This document shows, piece after piece, positions 17,513 to 25,506 of a stretch of DNA of 32,728 bases. Source of the DNA: Prevotella sp. (lineage in GTDB: Bacteria; Bacteroidota; Bacteroidia; Bacteroidales; Bacteroidaceae); contig JAILHK010000041.1 of the NCBI GenBank assembly GCA_024695815.1, positions 1 to 32,728 of the forward strand, read 5' to 3'. Every line of letters starts with the position of its first letter. Position 1 is the stretch's first letter. The notes below the pieces were generated by a model. The model saw only the letters and a list, made by a program, of their open reading frames with translations. It did not search any database and was not told the DNA's origin. Position numbers and translations under genes: made by a program.

Positions 17513-19300
17513 ATGAAACAATTCTTTAGGTACATGCTCGCAACCATTTGCGGCATTATTGCGCTATTTATTGTTGGTGGCATCATCATGATGATATCTT
17601 TTGCATCAATGATTGCTAGCAATTCGGCCCCGACAAAGGCAGAAGAGAACTCTGTTTTCGTGATGAAGATGGATGGAATGGTGACAGAACGCACAGAGGG
17701 CGGTTCACCCTTAGACGAGCTGCTTGGACAGGTAGATATGACAAATATGGGACTGGACGACATCGTTGGTGCCATCAAGAAAGCCAAGAACAACGAGAAC
17801 ATCAAGGGTATATACCTGGAAGGCGGCACCACCATGTTTGATGCGCCAGCTACTGCCCAGCAAATTCGCGACGCACTGGCAGACTTTAAGAAGAGTGGCA
17901 AATGGATTATTGCCTTTGCCGACAGATACACACAGGGCTCTTACTATGTATGTTCTGTGGCAGACAGCATCTTTTTGGACCGTCAGGGTATGATTGATTT
18001 CAAAGGACTGGGCGGCAAGAGCTACTATATGACAGGTCTGTACGAAAAGATTGGCATCCAATATCAAGCCACGCGCGTGGGCAAATACAAGAGTGCCGTG
18101 GAGCGTGTCACCCGAAAGGACATGAGTGAAAACGACCGCGAACAGCGCACGGCCTATCTGCAGGGCATCTGGAAACTCTGGCTGAAGCAGATGGCAGAAA
18201 GCCGCGGTGTGACACCTGAGCACCTAAACAAACTGGCAGACGACAGCATCATGGGCTTTGCCAGTGTTGCCGACTACAAGGCTACCAAGCTGATTGATGA
18301 CGCTATTTTCCCTGAAAAGATCAAAGAGATTGTGAAAGGAAAGCTTGGACTCAACGAGGATGACGACATCAACCAGTTGACCCTCTCAGATATGATTGAT
18401 CTGAGAGAAGACAAAAAGGAGGATAGCGACAAGATTGCCGTCTATTATGCCTATGGCGAAATCATCGATGAACAGGCCAGCGCCTTTGCCAGCGAGCATG
18501 CCATCGTGGGCAAAGAAACCGTGGAGGACCTGAACGAGCTGGCCAAGGACGACGACATCAAAGCCGTCGTGCTACGTGTCAACTCGCCTGGTGGCAGCGC
18601 CATTGCATCGGAGCATATCTGGCATGCCATCAAACAACTGAAGGAGAAGAAGCCTGTGGTGGTTTCCATGGGCGGCTATGCAGCTTCGGGTGGCTATATG
18701 ATCAGCGCACCCGCCAACTACATATTTGCTGAGCCAACGACGGTGACCGGCTCTATCGGTATCTTCGGACTGGTGCCCAACATGAGCGAGTTGGCCTCTA
18801 ACAAGCTGGGCATCACCTGGGATGGCGTCAGCACTAACAAATATGGCGACTACGAGACTCGTCTTGTATTCGAGAAAGACAATGCCGACGTGATACACTT
18901 CATGCAGAGCTACGTGGATCGCGGCTACGACTCATTCCTAAGCATCGTGTCCGACGGTCGCGGCATGAGCAAAGAACAGGTCAACGAGATTGCTCAGGGA
19001 CGCGTATGGCTGGCATCGGATGCTGTTGGCATCAAACTGGTTGACAAACTGGGCTCACTGGACGATGCTGTCAAGAAGGCTGCCGAACTGGCTAAGTTGG
19101 ACAAGTACTACACTGCTCCCTACCCCAGCAAGACAGACTGGCTGGAGGCGCTGCTGGAGAGTTCCGATAAGAAAGGCAGCTATCTGGATGCTGAACTGCA
19201 GAGCACACTGGGTGAGCTCTACACGCCCATCATGGAGATGCGACGCGACCAACAGCGTAACCGTCTGCAGGCACGTCTGCCCTTCGTCACTGGCATTTAA
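17513..19300 (+). CDS. sppA: Signal peptide peptidase SppA, long (67K) form
   Basis: A 595-residue membrane-anchored serine protease that degrades leftover signal peptides. The N terminus (MKQFFRYMLATICGIIALFI) is a single membrane anchor. Two tandem SppA/ClpP-fold domains follow: the first contains VGKYKSAVE with the general-base Lys193, the second MGGYAASGGYMISAPA with the nucleophile Ser392, the same Lys/Ser split as in E. coli SppA. The start at 17513 follows the promoter at 17475-17482; upstream in-frame codons precede that promoter and are not translated. It is the first of four genes (sppA-lpxK-punA-thiL). Confidence 0.93.
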   Translation: MKQFFRYMLATICGIIALFIVGGIIMMISFASMIASNSAPTKAEENSVFVMKMDGMVTERTEGGSPLDELLGQVDMTNMGLDDIVGAIKKAKNNENIKGIYLEGGTTMFDAPATAQQIRDALADFKKSGKWIIAFADRYTQGSYYVCSVADSIFLDRQGMIDFKGLGGKSYYMTGLYEKIGIQYQATRVGKYKSAVERVTRKDMSENDREQRTAYLQGIWKLWLKQMAESRGVTPEHLNKLADDSIMGFASVADYKATKLIDDAIFPEKIKEIVKGKLGLNEDDDINQLTLSDMIDLREDKKEDSDKIAVYYAYGEIIDEQASAFASEHAIVGKETVEDLNELAKDDDIKAVVLRVNSPGGSAIASEHIWHAIKQLKEKKPVVVSMGGYAASGGYMISAPANYIFAEPTTVTGSIGIFGLVPNMSELASNKLGITWDGVSTNKYGDYETRLVFEKDNADVIHFMQSYVDRGYDSFLSIVSDGRGMSKEQVNEIAQGRVWLASDAVGIKLVDKLGSLDDAVKKAAELAKLDKYYTAPYPSKTDWLEALLESSDKKGSYLDAELQSTLGELYTPIMEMRRDQQRNRLQARLPFVTGI

Positions 19301-19346
19301 ATACAAATAAGAACGGGAAAGCGGCATTACTGGACCACTTTCCCAC

Positions 19347-20549
19347 ATGAAAACCATAGGTATGGAAGGCGACTTCATCAAAATCAACAAATGGCTACTG
19401 CCACTGAGTTGGGTCTACGGCTGTGTGGTGCAGGCACGAAACTATCTCTTCGAGATGGGTGTGCTGAAAAGTGAAAGCTTCACCACACCCGTTATCTCGG
19501 TGGGCAATATCACCGTAGGCGGCACAGGCAAGACACCTCATATCGAATACCTGATCAGGTTGTTCGAGAAAAGTGCGAAGGTGGCAGTACTGAGCCGCGG
19601 CTACAAACGCAAGTCGAAAGGCTTTCTGATTGCCAATGAGCAATCGACTGCTCAAGATATAGGCGATGAGCCCTACCAGATGAAGCAGAAATTCCCCGAC
19701 GTGACCATCGCTGTTGAGAAGAAACGAGCTAAGGGCATCAAGCTGTTGCTGCAAAACGACCCCAAGCCCGACGTCATACTGCTAGACGACGCCTTTCAGC
19801 ATCGCTACGTGAAACCTGGCATCAACATTATGCTGGTGGATTACCATCGGCTTATCATCTACGACAAGTTGTTGCCGGCAGGCCGCTTGCGTGAGCCGCT
19901 TTCTGGCAAGAACCGTGCAGACATCATCATCGTCACGAAATGCCCAAAGAACCTGACACCGATGGAATATCGCGTCGTCACCAAAGCAATGGACCTGTAT
20001 CCCTATCAGGAATTATACTTCAGCACCCTGTCCTACGGCAAACTGGTGCCACTATTCCCTGAAGGCGCACAAACACAACAGGCGCAGAAGACTGATGAAA
20101 TGACAGACCTGCAAAATCAAAACTGCCTATTGTTGACAGGCATTGCCTCACCACGACAGATGATTGAAGACATCAAGCCCTATGTCGCTTCGCTGCATCC
20201 GCTAACGTTTCCAGATCATCACAATTTTAAAACACAAGACATTGAACGCATCAATGCAAAATTCAATCAGTTGCCAGAACCTAAATGCATAGTCACCACC
20301 GAGAAGGATGCTGCACGCATTAACGAAACAGAAGGTCTGAGCAAGGCTGTGAGAAGTCACATATTTGTACTGCCTCTAGAGATTGAGTTCATGCTTGAGC
20401 AAACCGATAAGTTTAACCAAAAAATTATTAACTATGTACGAAAGAATTCAAGAAACAGCATCCTGGTTAAAGGAAAGGATGACCACAAGCCCCAAAACAG
20501 CCATCATTCTGGGGACAGGCCTCGGACAATTAGCTTCAGAAATAACTGA
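19347..20549 (+). CDS. lpxK: Tetraacyldisaccharide 4'-kinase LpxK
   Basis: A 400-residue inner-membrane-associated kinase that phosphorylates the lipid A precursor at the 4' position. The N terminus carries a hydrophobic segment (WLLPLSWVYGCVV) and the family P-loop GNITVGGTGKT (53-63); LLDDAFQHR is the second conserved family motif. An alternative start at 19362 (MEGDFIKINKW) is equally plausible. The reading frame runs 116 bases into punA, adding about 38 residues of basic, low-complexity tail, so the protein is a little longer than usual. It sits 46 bases after sppA. Confidence 0.93.
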   Translation: MKTIGMEGDFIKINKWLLPLSWVYGCVVQARNYLFEMGVLKSESFTTPVISVGNITVGGTGKTPHIEYLIRLFEKSAKVAVLSRGYKRKSKGFLIANEQSTAQDIGDEPYQMKQKFPDVTIAVEKKRAKGIKLLLQNDPKPDVILLDDAFQHRYVKPGINIMLVDYHRLIIYDKLLPAGRLREPLSGKNRADIIIVTKCPKNLTPMEYRVVTKAMDLYPYQELYFSTLSYGKLVPLFPEGAQTQQAQKTDEMTDLQNQNCLLLTGIASPRQMIEDIKPYVASLHPLTFPDHHNFKTQDIERINAKFNQLPEPKCIVTTEKDAARINETEGLSKAVRSHIFVLPLEIEFMLEQTDKFNQKIINYVRKNSRNSILVKGKDDHKPQNSHHSGDRPRTISFRNN

Positions 20550-21309
20550 CTCTTACGAATTTCCATATAACGAAATCCCTAACTTCCCTGTATCTACCGT
20601 CGAGGGGCACTCAGGAAAGCTGATATTCGGAAAACTGGGCGGCGTGGACATCATGGCCATGCAAGGACGTTTCCACTATTACGAGGGATATTCGATGAAG
20701 GAGGTTACGTTCCCCGTCCGCGTGATGTATGAGTTGGGCATCAAGACGCTCTTTGTCAGCAATGCCGCTGGTGGCATGAACCCCGGATTCAATATCGGCG
20801 ACTTGATGGTGATTACCGACCACATCAACTTCTTCCCCGAGCATCCGCTCCGCGGAAAGAACTTCCCCACGGGTCCTCGTTTCCCAGATATGCACGAAAC
20901 TTACGATCCTTCACTAATCAAGCTGGCCAGCCAGATTGCCCGCGAGAAGAAAATCCGTCTGCAGTATGGTGTCTATATGGGCGTACAGGGTCCTACCTTC
21001 GAGACGCCTTCTGAATATAAGATGTACCGCATCCTGGGCGGTGACACCGTGGGCATGTCAACAGTGCCCGAGGTCATCGTGGCCCACCATTGCGGTATCC
21101 GCACCTTCGGCATCAGCGTGGTGACAGACTTGGGTGGCTTCGACATTCCTGTAGAGGTCAGCCACGAAGAGGTGCAGGAAGCTGCCGACAAGGCTCAACC
21201 TTTCATGACCGAAATCATGCGTGAAATGATTGTACGTTCTGAAAAGCTGGAGCACAGCAAGTCTGAGGGCTTCAACACCGACCACCCAACAGAGAAATGG
21301 AAGAAATAA
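20434..21309 (+). CDS. punA: Purine nucleoside phosphorylase (PNP I)
   Basis: A 291-residue cytoplasmic enzyme of the trimeric PNP family that cleaves inosine and guanosine with phosphate. It shows ILGTGLGQLA near the start (phosphate loop), FHYYEGYS, VSNAAGGMNPGFNIGDLMVI, GVYMGVQGPTFETPSEYKM and MSTVPEVIVAHHCGIRTFGI, all family signatures. The start at 20434 gives MYERIQETASWLKERM; earlier in-frame codons lie inside lpxK. It overlaps the end of lpxK by 116 bases in another frame, an unusually long overlap. Confidence 0.95.
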   Translation: MYERIQETASWLKERMTTSPKTAIILGTGLGQLASEITDSYEFPYNEIPNFPVSTVEGHSGKLIFGKLGGVDIMAMQGRFHYYEGYSMKEVTFPVRVMYELGIKTLFVSNAAGGMNPGFNIGDLMVITDHINFFPEHPLRGKNFPTGPRFPDMHETYDPSLIKLASQIAREKKIRLQYGVYMGVQGPTFETPSEYKMYRILGGDTVGMSTVPEVIVAHHCGIRTFGISVVTDLGGFDIPVEVSHEEVQEAADKAQPFMTEIMREMIVRSEKLEHSKSEGFNTDHPTEKWKK

Positions 21310-21325
21310 TCCCAAAACCATCAAT

Positions 21326-22387
21326 ATGGAAATAGCAAAATTAGGAGAATTTGGTCTGATAGAGCGACTGACAAAAGATTTAGAGAACAAGAATGAATCA
21401 ACAAAGTACGGCGTGGGCGATGACTGCGCCGTACTTCACTACCCCGATAGCGAGGTACTGATAACCACAGACCTGCTGATGGAAGGGGTGCACTTTGACC
21501 TGACATACATCGACCTGAAGCATTTGGGATATAAGTCGGCCATGGTGAACATCAGCGATGTGTTTGCCATGAACGGCACCCCAAGACAGATTACCGTTTC
21601 GCTGGCACTCAGCAAGCGCTTCAGCGTGGAGGACATGGAAGAGTTCTATGCAGGTCTCAGACTGGCTTGCGAGAAATGGAACGTGGACATTGTGGGAGGC
21701 GACACCACTTCGTCGTACACCGGACTGGCCATCAGCATCACCTGTATTGGAGAGGCTAGAAAAGAGGATATCGTGTATCGCAATGGTGCGAAGAACACCG
21801 ACCTTGTTTGCGTCAGTGGCGACCTAGGCGCTGCCTATATGGGGCTGCAACTGCTGGAACGCGAGAAGAGTGTGTACTATCAGCAGGTGGAAGAAGCTAA
21901 GAAGAAGGGCGACAAGCGTGCACTGGAGGAGCTAGCCCATTTCTCGCCCGACTTTGCAGGCAAGGAATATTTATTGCAGCGACAGCTTCAGACAGAAGCC
22001 CGCGGCGACATTATCCGCAAATTGCGAGAGGCTGGCGTCCGTCCTACTGCCATGATGGACATCAGCGACGGTCTCTCGTCAGAGCTGATGCACATTTGCA
22101 AACAAAGTGGTGTGGGATGCCGTATCTTCGAGAAGGAGTTGCCCATCGACTACCAGACTGCTGTCATGGCCGAGGAGATGAACATGAATGTCACAACGTG
22201 CGCTCTGAATGGCGGTGAGGACTACGAGTTGCTGTTCACCGTCCCCATCGGAGACTTGGAGAAAATCAAGGAGATGGAAGATGTGCGTCTCATCGGTCAC
22301 ATCACCGAAGAGAAATACGGGCATGTGCTCGTGACACGCGACAATCATGAGTTTGAACTGAAAGCTCAGGGTTGGAATCCGCTATAA
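21326..22387 (+). CDS. thiL: Thiamine-monophosphate kinase ThiL
   Basis: A 353-residue kinase that converts thiamine monophosphate to the active diphosphate. Family motifs are all visible: GVGDDCAVL near residue 30, TTDLLMEGVHFDL, the glycine-poor AIR-synthase-type loop VNISDVFAMNG, VGGDTTSS, and MDISDGLSSEL followed by NGGEDYELLF. The start at 21326 (MEIAKLGEFGLIERL) is used because in-frame codons further up lie inside punA. The gap to punA is 16 bases. It is the last gene of the operon. No clear terminator follows; a 6-bp palindrome lies at 22401-22413. Confidence 0.95.
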   Translation: MEIAKLGEFGLIERLTKDLENKNESTKYGVGDDCAVLHYPDSEVLITTDLLMEGVHFDLTYIDLKHLGYKSAMVNISDVFAMNGTPRQITVSLALSKRFSVEDMEEFYAGLRLACEKWNVDIVGGDTTSSYTGLAISITCIGEARKEDIVYRNGAKNTDLVCVSGDLGAAYMGLQLLEREKSVYYQQVEEAKKKGDKRALEELAHFSPDFAGKEYLLQRQLQTEARGDIIRKLREAGVRPTAMMDISDGLSSELMHICKQSGVGCRIFEKELPIDYQTAVMAEEMNMNVTTCALNGGEDYELLFTVPIGDLEKIKEMEDVRLIGHITEEKYGHVLVTRDNHEFELKAQGWNPL

Positions 22388-22419
22388 CGGTCGTCAAAAC
22401 AGACAGGCTGTCTATCCGA

Positions 22420-22772
22420 TTATTCATACGATGCCTTATCGGCATCATGCAGATACTGACGGGGCATTTGTCTCGTCAGTTTTGTAAATGCCCTACGGAA
22501 GGTTGATATAGAGGCAAAGCCACTCTTCTCGGCCACGTATTCCAAAGTGTATTCCGGATGCTCTTTCAGCATGGGTATGCTCACGAGTTCCAATCGCTCT
22601 GGTTGACGCAGTCATAGAACGTCTGTCTGCGCACCTGACTCAGGTAGCTGCTGACGTAGGTGCTATTGGTGTTGTGTGCCTGGGCCAAGTCGGCAAGAGT
22701 GAGGTTCTTGTTCAGGTAGAGCTGGCGTTCTTCCATCGCACGTTCCAAGACGCCCTCCACCAGCAGAGGCAT
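22420..22772 (-). pseudogene. AraC-family HTH regulator fragment, frameshifted
   Basis: The minus strand encodes two halves of an AraC DNA-binding domain. From the ATG at 22772: LYLNKNLTLADLAQAHNTNS, then TYVSSYLSQVRRQTFYDCVNQ, ending in a stop near 22581. In another frame from about 22597: LELVSIPMLKEHPEYTLEYV, then AEKSGFASISTFRRAFTKLT, ending with TAA at 22422-22420. A single-base loss near 22596-22601 explains the break. There is no sensor or membrane part, and a stop lies in frame just above the ATG, so this is a truncated relic. It is convergent with thiL. Confidence 0.8.
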
Positions 22773-22905
22773 TATTAGCTACTGAAACAAAACAAACGGT
22801 AAAGCAGCAGAATAAGCGAGAAAAGGGTGTTTGAACCTGCAAAAACGAGGATTTTAGCAAAAATGTGTTAAAATGAGGATTGTTTTAAAAATATTCCGTC
22901 AAATG

Positions 22906-22937
22906 TTTGGCAGGTCTAATTTTTTGTTGTACCTTTG
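22906..22937 (+). promoter_or_regulatory. Promoter of tRNA-Phe
   Basis: TTTG (22906-22909), 20 bases, TACCTTTG (22930-22937): a consensus Bacteroidota promoter 39 bases before the tRNA. Confidence 0.7.
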
Positions 22938-22976
22938 CACCCGCAAACGAAAGGATGCAGTGATCTAAAGAACAAT

Positions 22977-23049
22977 GGTGCCTTAGCTCAGTTGGTAGAG
23001 CATCGGACTGAAAATCCGTGTGTCCCCGGTTCGATTCCTGGAGGTACCA
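22977..23049 (+). tRNA. tRNA-Phe (anticodon GAA)
   Basis: A 73-base cloverleaf: acceptor GGTGCCT pairs with AGGTACC (23042-23048), D arm GCTC...GAGC, anticodon loop CTGAAAA with GAA, T loop TTCGATT and discriminator A. CCA is not encoded. The T stem (CCCGG with CCTGG) holds one C-T mismatch and the first anticodon-stem pair is U-U; both are worth checking but the assignment is secure. Confidence 0.95.
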
Positions 23050-23064
23050 CTCCTCCTTTCATTT

Positions 23065-23102
23065 AAATCCCGCGATAGTCTTAGGACTTTAGCGGGATTT
23101 TT
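23065..23102 (+). terminator. Terminator of tRNA-Phe
   Basis: A 9-bp perfect stem (23065-23073 with 23092-23100) with an extra inner AGTC/GACT pairing is followed by TTTTT, 15 bases after the tRNA. Confidence 0.8.
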
Positions 23103-23119
23103 CATTGTATGGTATCGGT

Positions 23120-23166
23120 AAGACAGCAACAGGGCCTGACCATGAGTCAGGCCCTGTTGCTGTCTT
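23120..23166. terminator. Perfect 21-bp hairpin between convergent genes
   Basis: Arms 23120-23140 and 23146-23166 are exact inverse complements with a five-base loop; TTTATTT-like sequence follows on the plus strand. It lies 17 bases after the stop of the minus-strand kinase gene and after the tRNA terminator, so it is probably the terminator of the kinase pair and a back-up for the tRNA. Confidence 0.6.
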
Positions 23167-23183
23167 TTATTTGTAAATGACGT

Positions 23184-23804
23184 CTACTCCATCGGGAACA
23201 GACCGTAGAGCTTAGCGTCTATCATATCTGTCACCTGTTTGAAATCCTCGGCGCGGTCACCAAATTTGCAGTGGTCGCCATCAATCACAATCAGTTGTCC
23301 CTGGTAGGTCGCAATCCAGTCCTCATAGCGTTGGCTCAGACCTTCCAGATAGTCGAGTCGCATGGTCTGTTCGTATTCACGTCCGCGCTTCTGTATCTGA
23401 GCTACCAGCGTGGGGATGCTGGAACGAATGTAGATCATGAGGTCGGGCAACTTGACCAGCGACATCATCAGGTCGAAGAGGTCTTTATAATTAGCGAAGT
23501 CGCGATCGCTCATCATGCCCTGTCCATGCAGATTGGGGGCAAAGATGCAGGCATCCTCAAAGATGGTGCGGTCTTGGATGATGGTGTCTTTCGACTGCGA
23601 GATTTCTACCACTTCCTTGAAACGCTTGTTGAGGAAATAAATCTGCAGATTGAAAGACCAGCGCTTCATGTCTGCATAGAAGTCTTCCAAATAGGGATTG
23701 TTATCTACGGGTTCGAATCTGGGTATCCATCCATAACGATGGGCCAGCATCTTAGTCAACGTGGTCTTGCCACTACCTATATTTCCTGCTACTGCTATAT
23801 GCAT
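23184..23804 (-). CDS. Deoxynucleoside kinase, second of a tandem pair
   Basis: A 206-residue dNK-type kinase that phosphorylates deoxynucleosides for dNTP salvage. P-loop GNIGSGKT (7-14), WSFNLQIYFLNKRF, the DRTIFED motif corresponding to the family DRS segment, and the lid KRGREYEQ are visible. The N terminus is almost identical to the upstream paralogue, but substrate-pocket residues around 26-33 (IPRFEPVDNN) and 80-95 (ACIFAPNLHGQG) differ. The gap is 41 bases and contains two copies of CCCCTTAAA. Which nucleoside it prefers cannot be told. Confidence 0.9.
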   Translation of the reverse strand: MHIAVAGNIGSGKTTLTKMLAHRYGWIPRFEPVDNNPYLEDFYADMKRWSFNLQIYFLNKRFKEVVEISQSKDTIIQDRTIFEDACIFAPNLHGQGMMSDRDFANYKDLFDLMMSLVKLPDLMIYIRSSIPTLVAQIQKRGREYEQTMRLDYLEGLSQRYEDWIATYQGQLIVIDGDHCKFGDRAEDFKQVTDMIDAKLYGLFPME

Positions 23805-23845
23805 ATTCTTTAAGGGGAGTTTTAAGGGGAATACTTGATTTGCTA

Positions 23846-24478
23846 TTACAACGCCTGTTGGGGCGGGAAGAGTCCGAAGAGGGTGCTGTCGATACGATCA
23901 ATGATTTTAGCAAAATCCTTTGGATTGTTCTGATAGTCCAGACCGTCTTTCTCGATAATCATCACACGGCCCTTATATAGATGATTGATGAACTCGTCGT
24001 AGCGCCGGTTTAGGTTCTCGAGATACTCCAGCTGCATGGTCTGCTCATAGTCGCGTCCACGCTTCTGAATGTTGCCAACCAGATGGGGAACGGAAGCACG
24101 GAGGTAGATCATCAAATCGGGATAGCGAACCACACTCATCATCTGTTCAAACAGTTCCATATAGGTTTCGTAGTCGCGGTCAGAGAGGTTGCCCATGGCC
24201 TTGTTGTTCTGCATGAACACATAGACGCCCTCAAAGATTGAACGGTCTTGAATAATGGTATGGTCCGACTTAGAGATATCTATCAAATCGCGGAAGCGCT
24301 CTTTCAGGAAGAACACCTCCATATTGAAAGACCAGCGATGAATGTCGCTGTAATAGTCTTCCAGATAAGGATTGTGGTCAACGGCCTCGAAGCGTGCCTC
24401 CCATCCGTAATGATGTGCCAACATGCGCGTGAGGGTCGATTTTCCACTACCTATATTACCTGCTACTGCGATATGCAT
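23846..24478 (-). CDS. Deoxynucleoside kinase, first of a tandem pair
   Basis: A 210-residue dNK-type kinase with P-loop GNIGSGKS (7-14), WSFNMEVFFLKERF, DRSIFEG and the lid KRGRDYEQ. The start at 24478 gives MHIAVAGNIGSGK, matching the paralogue; an in-frame ATG at 24538 lies upstream of the promoter box and is rejected. It differs from the second copy throughout the substrate pocket, so the two are likely specialised, like the dAK/dGK heterodimer known from Lactobacillus. They form one operon behind the promoter at 24500-24531. Confidence 0.9.
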   Translation of the reverse strand: MHIAVAGNIGSGKSTLTRMLAHHYGWEARFEAVDHNPYLEDYYSDIHRWSFNMEVFFLKERFRDLIDISKSDHTIIQDRSIFEGVYVFMQNNKAMGNLSDRDYETYMELFEQMMSVVRYPDLMIYLRASVPHLVGNIQKRGRDYEQTMQLEYLENLNRRYDEFINHLYKGRVMIIEKDGLDYQNNPKDFAKIIDRIDSTLFGLFPPQQAL

Positions 24479-24499
24479 TGTTTTAGTTTTATGACTTGG

Positions 24500-24531
24500 C
24501 AAAGGTACAAAGTTTTTTTCTAACATCCAAA
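24500..24531 (-). promoter_or_regulatory. Promoter of the deoxynucleoside kinase pair
   Basis: Minus strand TTTG (24531-24528), 20 bases, TACCTTTG (24507-24500), about 20 bases before the ATG at 24478. Confidence 0.7.
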
Positions 24532-24599
24532 TGTGCAATCAAGAAATAAGATTATTCGGTTTATGCACGCACGCGAACATTATAATATTTATTAAAGTG

Positions 24600-24630
24600 A
24601 TTGTTATATCAAAGAAAATAGTTATCTTTG
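24600..24630 (+). promoter_or_regulatory. Promoter of coaW
   Basis: ATTG (24600-24603), 19 bases, TATCTTTG (24623-24630), 18 bases before the ATG at 24649. Confidence 0.6.
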
Positions 24631-24648
24631 CATCAAAATCTCTTAATT

Positions 24649-25479
24649 ATGGGTATTATTTTAGGTATTGACGTGGGCATCAGCACCACAAAGATAGTTG
24701 GACTACGAGATGGTAAGCCAACAGCACCGATACGTATTACTGCGGCAGATCCCATCACTTCGCTATATGGCGCATTTGGAAAATATCTGCACGACAACAG
24801 TCTTGAACTGGAAGAGATAGACCATGTCATGTTGACAGGCGTGGGCGCTGCCTACGTGAAAAACGATGTCTATGGCGTGAAGACAAGTCGCTGCGATGAG
24901 TTTATCGCCGATGCACTGGGTGCACGCTTCGAGTCGCACATTGACCATGCTATCGTAGTGTCGATGGGCACGGGCACATCGTTCGTAATGTGTCATGGAG
25001 ACAAGATTGACCACATTGGTGGTATCGGCATTGGCGGTGGCACACTGCAAGGCTTATCGCGCATCATGCTGAACACCAGCGATATCAAACAGGTGTCGGA
25101 ATTGGCTATGCAGGGCGACATCAAGCACATCAACCTGCTTATTGGCGATATCTCTGCACAACCTCTGCCTGGCCTGCCCATGGAGGCAACAGCCTCACTC
25201 TTTGCACACGCCAAGAACGATGCCTCGCGCGAAGACATTGCTTGCGGCATCATCACCATGGTGCTGCAGTCCATTGGTTCAGCAGCCGTGCTGGCAGCTC
25301 AAGGCACCGACTGTCGAGACATGGTGCTGATTGGACACTTGTCGCTGCTGCCGCAATGCAAGGAGATATTCCCAGCACTTGAGAAGTTGTACAACGTGCG
25401 CTTCCATATTCCAAAGTACTCGCAGTTCTGCACAGCTATTGGCGCAGCACTGGCACACGGCAAGCTACAACTCAAATGA
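24649..25479 (+). CDS. coaW: Type II pantothenate kinase
   Basis: A 276-residue ASKHA-fold kinase that makes 4'-phosphopantothenate, the first step to coenzyme A. It shows LGIDVGISTTKIVGL (phosphate 1 loop), VSMGTGTSFV (phosphate 2) and IGGIGIGGGTLQGLSRIML, which define the CoaW/PanK-II type rather than the CoaA or CoaX types. A TTG in frame at 24628 overlaps the promoter box and is not used. It is followed after 27 bases by the metzincin gene in the same direction. Confidence 0.9.
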   Translation: MGIILGIDVGISTTKIVGLRDGKPTAPIRITAADPITSLYGAFGKYLHDNSLELEEIDHVMLTGVGAAYVKNDVYGVKTSRCDEFIADALGARFESHIDHAIVVSMGTGTSFVMCHGDKIDHIGGIGIGGGTLQGLSRIMLNTSDIKQVSELAMQGDIKHINLLIGDISAQPLPGLPMEATASLFAHAKNDASREDIACGIITMVLQSIGSAAVLAAQGTDCRDMVLIGHLSLLPQCKEIFPALEKLYNVRFHIPKYSQFCTAIGAALAHGKLQLK

Positions 25480-25506
25480 GAAGGAAGAAAGAATTACTTT
25501 AAAACT

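Noticed and set aside
22401..22413. Palindrome AGACAG-G-CTGTCT after thiL as a terminator
   Set aside because: Only six pairs around one base, no loop that RNA could form and no T run.
22663..22860. A 65-codon minus-strand frame overlapping the AraC fragment
   Set aside because: It overlaps the AraC domain in a different frame, shows no motif and has no promoter.
23184..24478. Tandem kinases as an assembly duplication
   Set aside because: The two copies differ at many residues and in DNA sequence, so they are old paralogues.
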